Position numbers and translations under genes: made by a program
Notes under the pieces: model-generated
What the model was told of the DNA's origin: nothing
Databases searched by the model: none
Seen by the model: the letters and a program-made list of their open reading frames with translations, nothing else
In this document: positions 61,790-64,000 of the stretch, in pieces
How the letters are laid out: every line of letters begins with the position of its first letter
How positions within the stretch are numbered: position 1 is the stretch's first letter
Origin: Sclerurus mexicanus
Taxonomy: Eukaryota > Chordata > Aves > Passeriformes > Furnariidae
Length of the DNA stretch: 64,000 nucleotides
Direction: 5' to 3'
Assembly: GCA_013396755.1 (NCBI GenBank)
Contig: VWZF01006661.1
Coordinates: 61,122 to 125,121 of the forward strand

Positions 61790-62345
61790 GGTGCACCCTC
61801 AGCAAATTTGCAGATGACACCAAACTGAATGATGTGGTTGACACATCTGAAGGAAGGGATGTCATCCAGAAGGGATCTGGACAAGCTTGAGAAGTGGACT
61901 CATGGGAATCTTGTGAGGTTTAACAAGACTTAGTGCAAGGTGCTGCACCTGGGTTGGGGGAATCCCCAGTATCAATATTGGCTGGGGGGTGAACAGATTC
62001 TAAGCAGTCCTGCTGAGAAGGAGTCGGGGGTGCTCGTGGATGAGAGTTTGGACATGAGCTAGCACTGCGCTTGCAGCCCAGAAAGTCAATCGTATCCTGG
62101 GCTACATCCAAAGCAGTGTGGGCAGCAGGTCAAGGGAGGGGATTCTAACCCTCTGTTCTGGTGAAACCCCACCTGGAGCTCTGCATTTGGCTCTGGGGTC
62201 CCCAGCACATGAAGGACATTGACCTGTTGGAGCAAGTCCAGAGAAGACCACCAAGATGATTAGAGGGATAGAGCACCTCACCTATGATGAAAGGATGAGA
62301 ACTGGTTTGTTCAGCCTGAAGAGAAGGCTTTGGAGTGACCTGGAT
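61790..62345 (+). mobile_element. CR1 LINE fragment, decayed reverse transcriptase
   Basis: The plus strand encodes pieces of the CR1 ORF2 reverse-transcriptase C-terminal half. The FADD catalytic motif followed by TKLND is at 61807-61833, then come segments resembling CR1 (KVLHLG near 61937, GYIQSSVGSRSREG near 62099, TYDERMRTGLFSLKRR near 62283). Stops and frame changes (for example TAG near 62059) show it is dead. It is cut at the 5' side, as is usual for CR1. It also lacks the last part of ORF2 and the CR1 3' tail, which is unusual. CR1 is the dominant LINE of birds, and this is the best lineage marker in the window. Confidence 0.9.
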
Positions 62346-63555
62346 ATCAGTGCAGGAATGAAAGCTGCAGGATGGAGATATCAGACAGGTGGTGTTGCAT
62401 CTATTTTTGCCATGCCTAAAAGTGACACGTTAGTTGAAACAAGTGTGTCAGAAATTAACAACTCCAATTTTATGCTGGAACATGTCTATGACAGAAGGAC
62501 AGGAGGGTTCATGGAAACAGCTGCTTCTCATGCAACTTTCGTGCCTCCTAATACACAAGAAGCATAAAAGCATATCTCTGAAATACCTGAAAGAAAAGCT
62601 TTATGTACTGTATGTGACTATGCATTTATACAGGTGCACCTGGCTTCAACCGAAGGGCCATTTTGATGAGAGATAGAATGTCTCATTTGTATTTTAGGTA
62701 TAAATTACATTTTGACATTTACAAGAGTGATAGAAAACAGACACACTCCACTTGTGTTGGCGTTCTTGTCTGCATAACAGATGACCTGTCCTCCTTACCC
62801 ATATGCACTTTCTATATGGACATAATGTCCCTACTCAGTATTCATAAAGACAGTAGTGGCTACCCATTTTGGCTGATGAAGAGAGGCAGTTGCTGAATCC
62901 CCCCCAGCTAAAATCACTGATTTTTGCAAATAGAAATTGCACATGCATTTTTTTCCTTTGTTAAAAAGAAGTGTAATTAGTGGTTTACAATGTTCATGTG
63001 GATAGCACCAGCTGAATCTTGTTTCAGTTCATTGCATGCTATTTTAATGTGACCTACTCTATGCATTAAGCTAAAAATCTGAAGCGGATGCCCAATGTTA
63101 AGTGCAAATTCCCAATGTCAAGCTTTGTCAAGAAGATTTGTCAAGCTGAATTAAGCTCCTTAGGTGATATCAGGAATGATTTTAGTTTTGTGGCTTTTTT
63201 TTTTTCAAAGAGATAGAGGTGGAGGAGGCTGAATAGAAGTAAGATGATATGTTGCAACTTTAAGGGATTACATCTTGAATTAGACTGTTGTATTATATCT
63301 AAAGAATTAAGTCAATTCAGTGGCCAGTTTTGTCTTTTCAGTACAGTGATCCCTAGAAACTCTTTTGGTGACCCATTTGTGCTCTTAGCAAATTCCTACC
63401 TATCAAGGCAAGGGTGTCAGTTCAAACCTTTTGGGCGTTCCAGCAATACTAAGAAGGCATAAAGTGTCAAACATGCTGGTTTGTATGAAACTGAGTCACA
63501 GTGTTATCCCAGATTACTTATTCTTTTATCAGATTTCTTAGTTTTCTACGTCTTT
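62346..63555. other. Spacer between CR1 and ERV remnants
   Basis: Non-coding sequence with short incidental frames (longest about 100 codons, whose start belongs to the CR1 piece). No LTR is visible upstream of the retroviral segment that begins near 63560. Confidence 0.6.
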
Positions 63556-63559
63556 TGCT

Positions 63560-64000
63560 TCACAACCGTGTCTACTGGACGGTGTGGATCCAATGGCCTG
63601 GCACGTCAGACCCACAGGAATACAAAGCTTTGGTTGATACCGGCGCTCAATGCACGTTAATGCCATCAGGACATGTGGGCTCAGAAACGATTTCTATTTC
63701 TTGGGTGATGGGGGGGTCTCAAGAGTTGACTGTGCTGGAAGCTGAAGTGAGCTTGACTGGGAGAGACTGGAAAAAACAGCCCATTGTGACTGGTCCAGCC
63801 GCTCCGTGTATCCTGGGCATTGACTCAGGCATCTCAGGGATGGGTGTTTCAAGGACCCGAAGGGACATAGGTGGGATTTTGGAATAGCTGCTGTAGAGAC
63901 AGCAGAAACTGAACAGTTGAACTCATTGCCGGGTCTCTCAGAGAATCCTTCTGCCCCTGCTGAAAGTTGAGGAACAGCAGGTGCCAATTGCCACCATGAC
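63560..64000 (+). pseudogene. Endogenous retroviral protease/pol fragment
   Basis: The frame open from 63501 to 63887 acquires retroviral character at about 63560. It has the aspartic-protease active site VDTGAQC (catalytic Asp codon 63636-63638) followed by TLMP, and ends in a CILGID segment like the C-terminal part of retropepsins. Soon after (about 63845) the sense continues in another frame (FKDPKG-like), and the frame changes again near 63955, so the copy is broken. It runs off the right edge, where reverse transcriptase would be expected. No gag or LTR is seen to the left, so the copy is 5'-truncated. The sequence character fits avian class III-like ERVs, which is family knowledge. It is a fossil, not a functional gene. 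Confidence 0.85.

Noticed and set aside
1..64000. tRNA, rRNA, CRISPR arrays or bacterial-type operons
   Set aside because: No cloverleaf-like conserved boxes, spaced identical repeats or ribosome-binding-site/ORF patterns were seen by eye. The genome is clearly vertebrate.

Overview
The window reads as a stretch of a bird genome, probably a passerine. It is A+T-rich, has no long intact reading frame, contains a decayed CR1-type LINE, and carries many solitary endogenous-retrovirus LTRs whose terminal sequences (TGTCATGG, TGTCCTAG, TGTAGTGG) are typical of avian ERVs. There is no operon-like organisation and I see no bacterial or organellar genes. No annotated host protein can be recognised with confidence, so this is gene-poor intergenic DNA or a very long intron.

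Layout. Bases 1-5990 are unique-looking non-coding DNA. From 5991 to 15090 comes the densest repeat cluster: an LTR of the TGTTATAG group, a minus-strand LTR of a family present three times here (family A) that itself carries a second LTR of a different family, a probable plus-strand LTR, a compact 378-bp LTR, a 1,250-bp LTR with internal tandem repeats and a perfect 5-bp target-site duplication, and a second TGTTATAG-type LTR. A single LTR lies at 18084-18483 and a probable old one at 30414-30814. Two well-delimited LTRs of different families sit at 34827-35483 and 36060-36752. Two nearly identical family A LTRs follow at 39985-40737 and 42417-43112. From 43113 to about 61790 the sequence is again non-coding with only simple repeats and weak signals. 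The right end holds a CR1 reverse-transcriptase remnant (about 61790-62345) and, running off the edge, a frame-broken endogenous retroviral protease/pol segment starting near 63560.

The most interesting place is 39160-41060. A CpG island of about 420 bp of host sequence was split by a family A LTR that left a 4-bp duplication (GTGC). On the minus strand, immediately downstream of the island, there are splice-acceptor candidates, an open frame of about 100 codons that ends in a stop, and an AATAAA signal 160 bp further on. This could be an undescribed small gene or transcript whose promoter-proximal region was hit by a retroviral LTR. The protein is not recognisable and the model is inference. 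Apart from this the window looks like ordinary repeat-decorated avian DNA, and I found no convincing new biological system.
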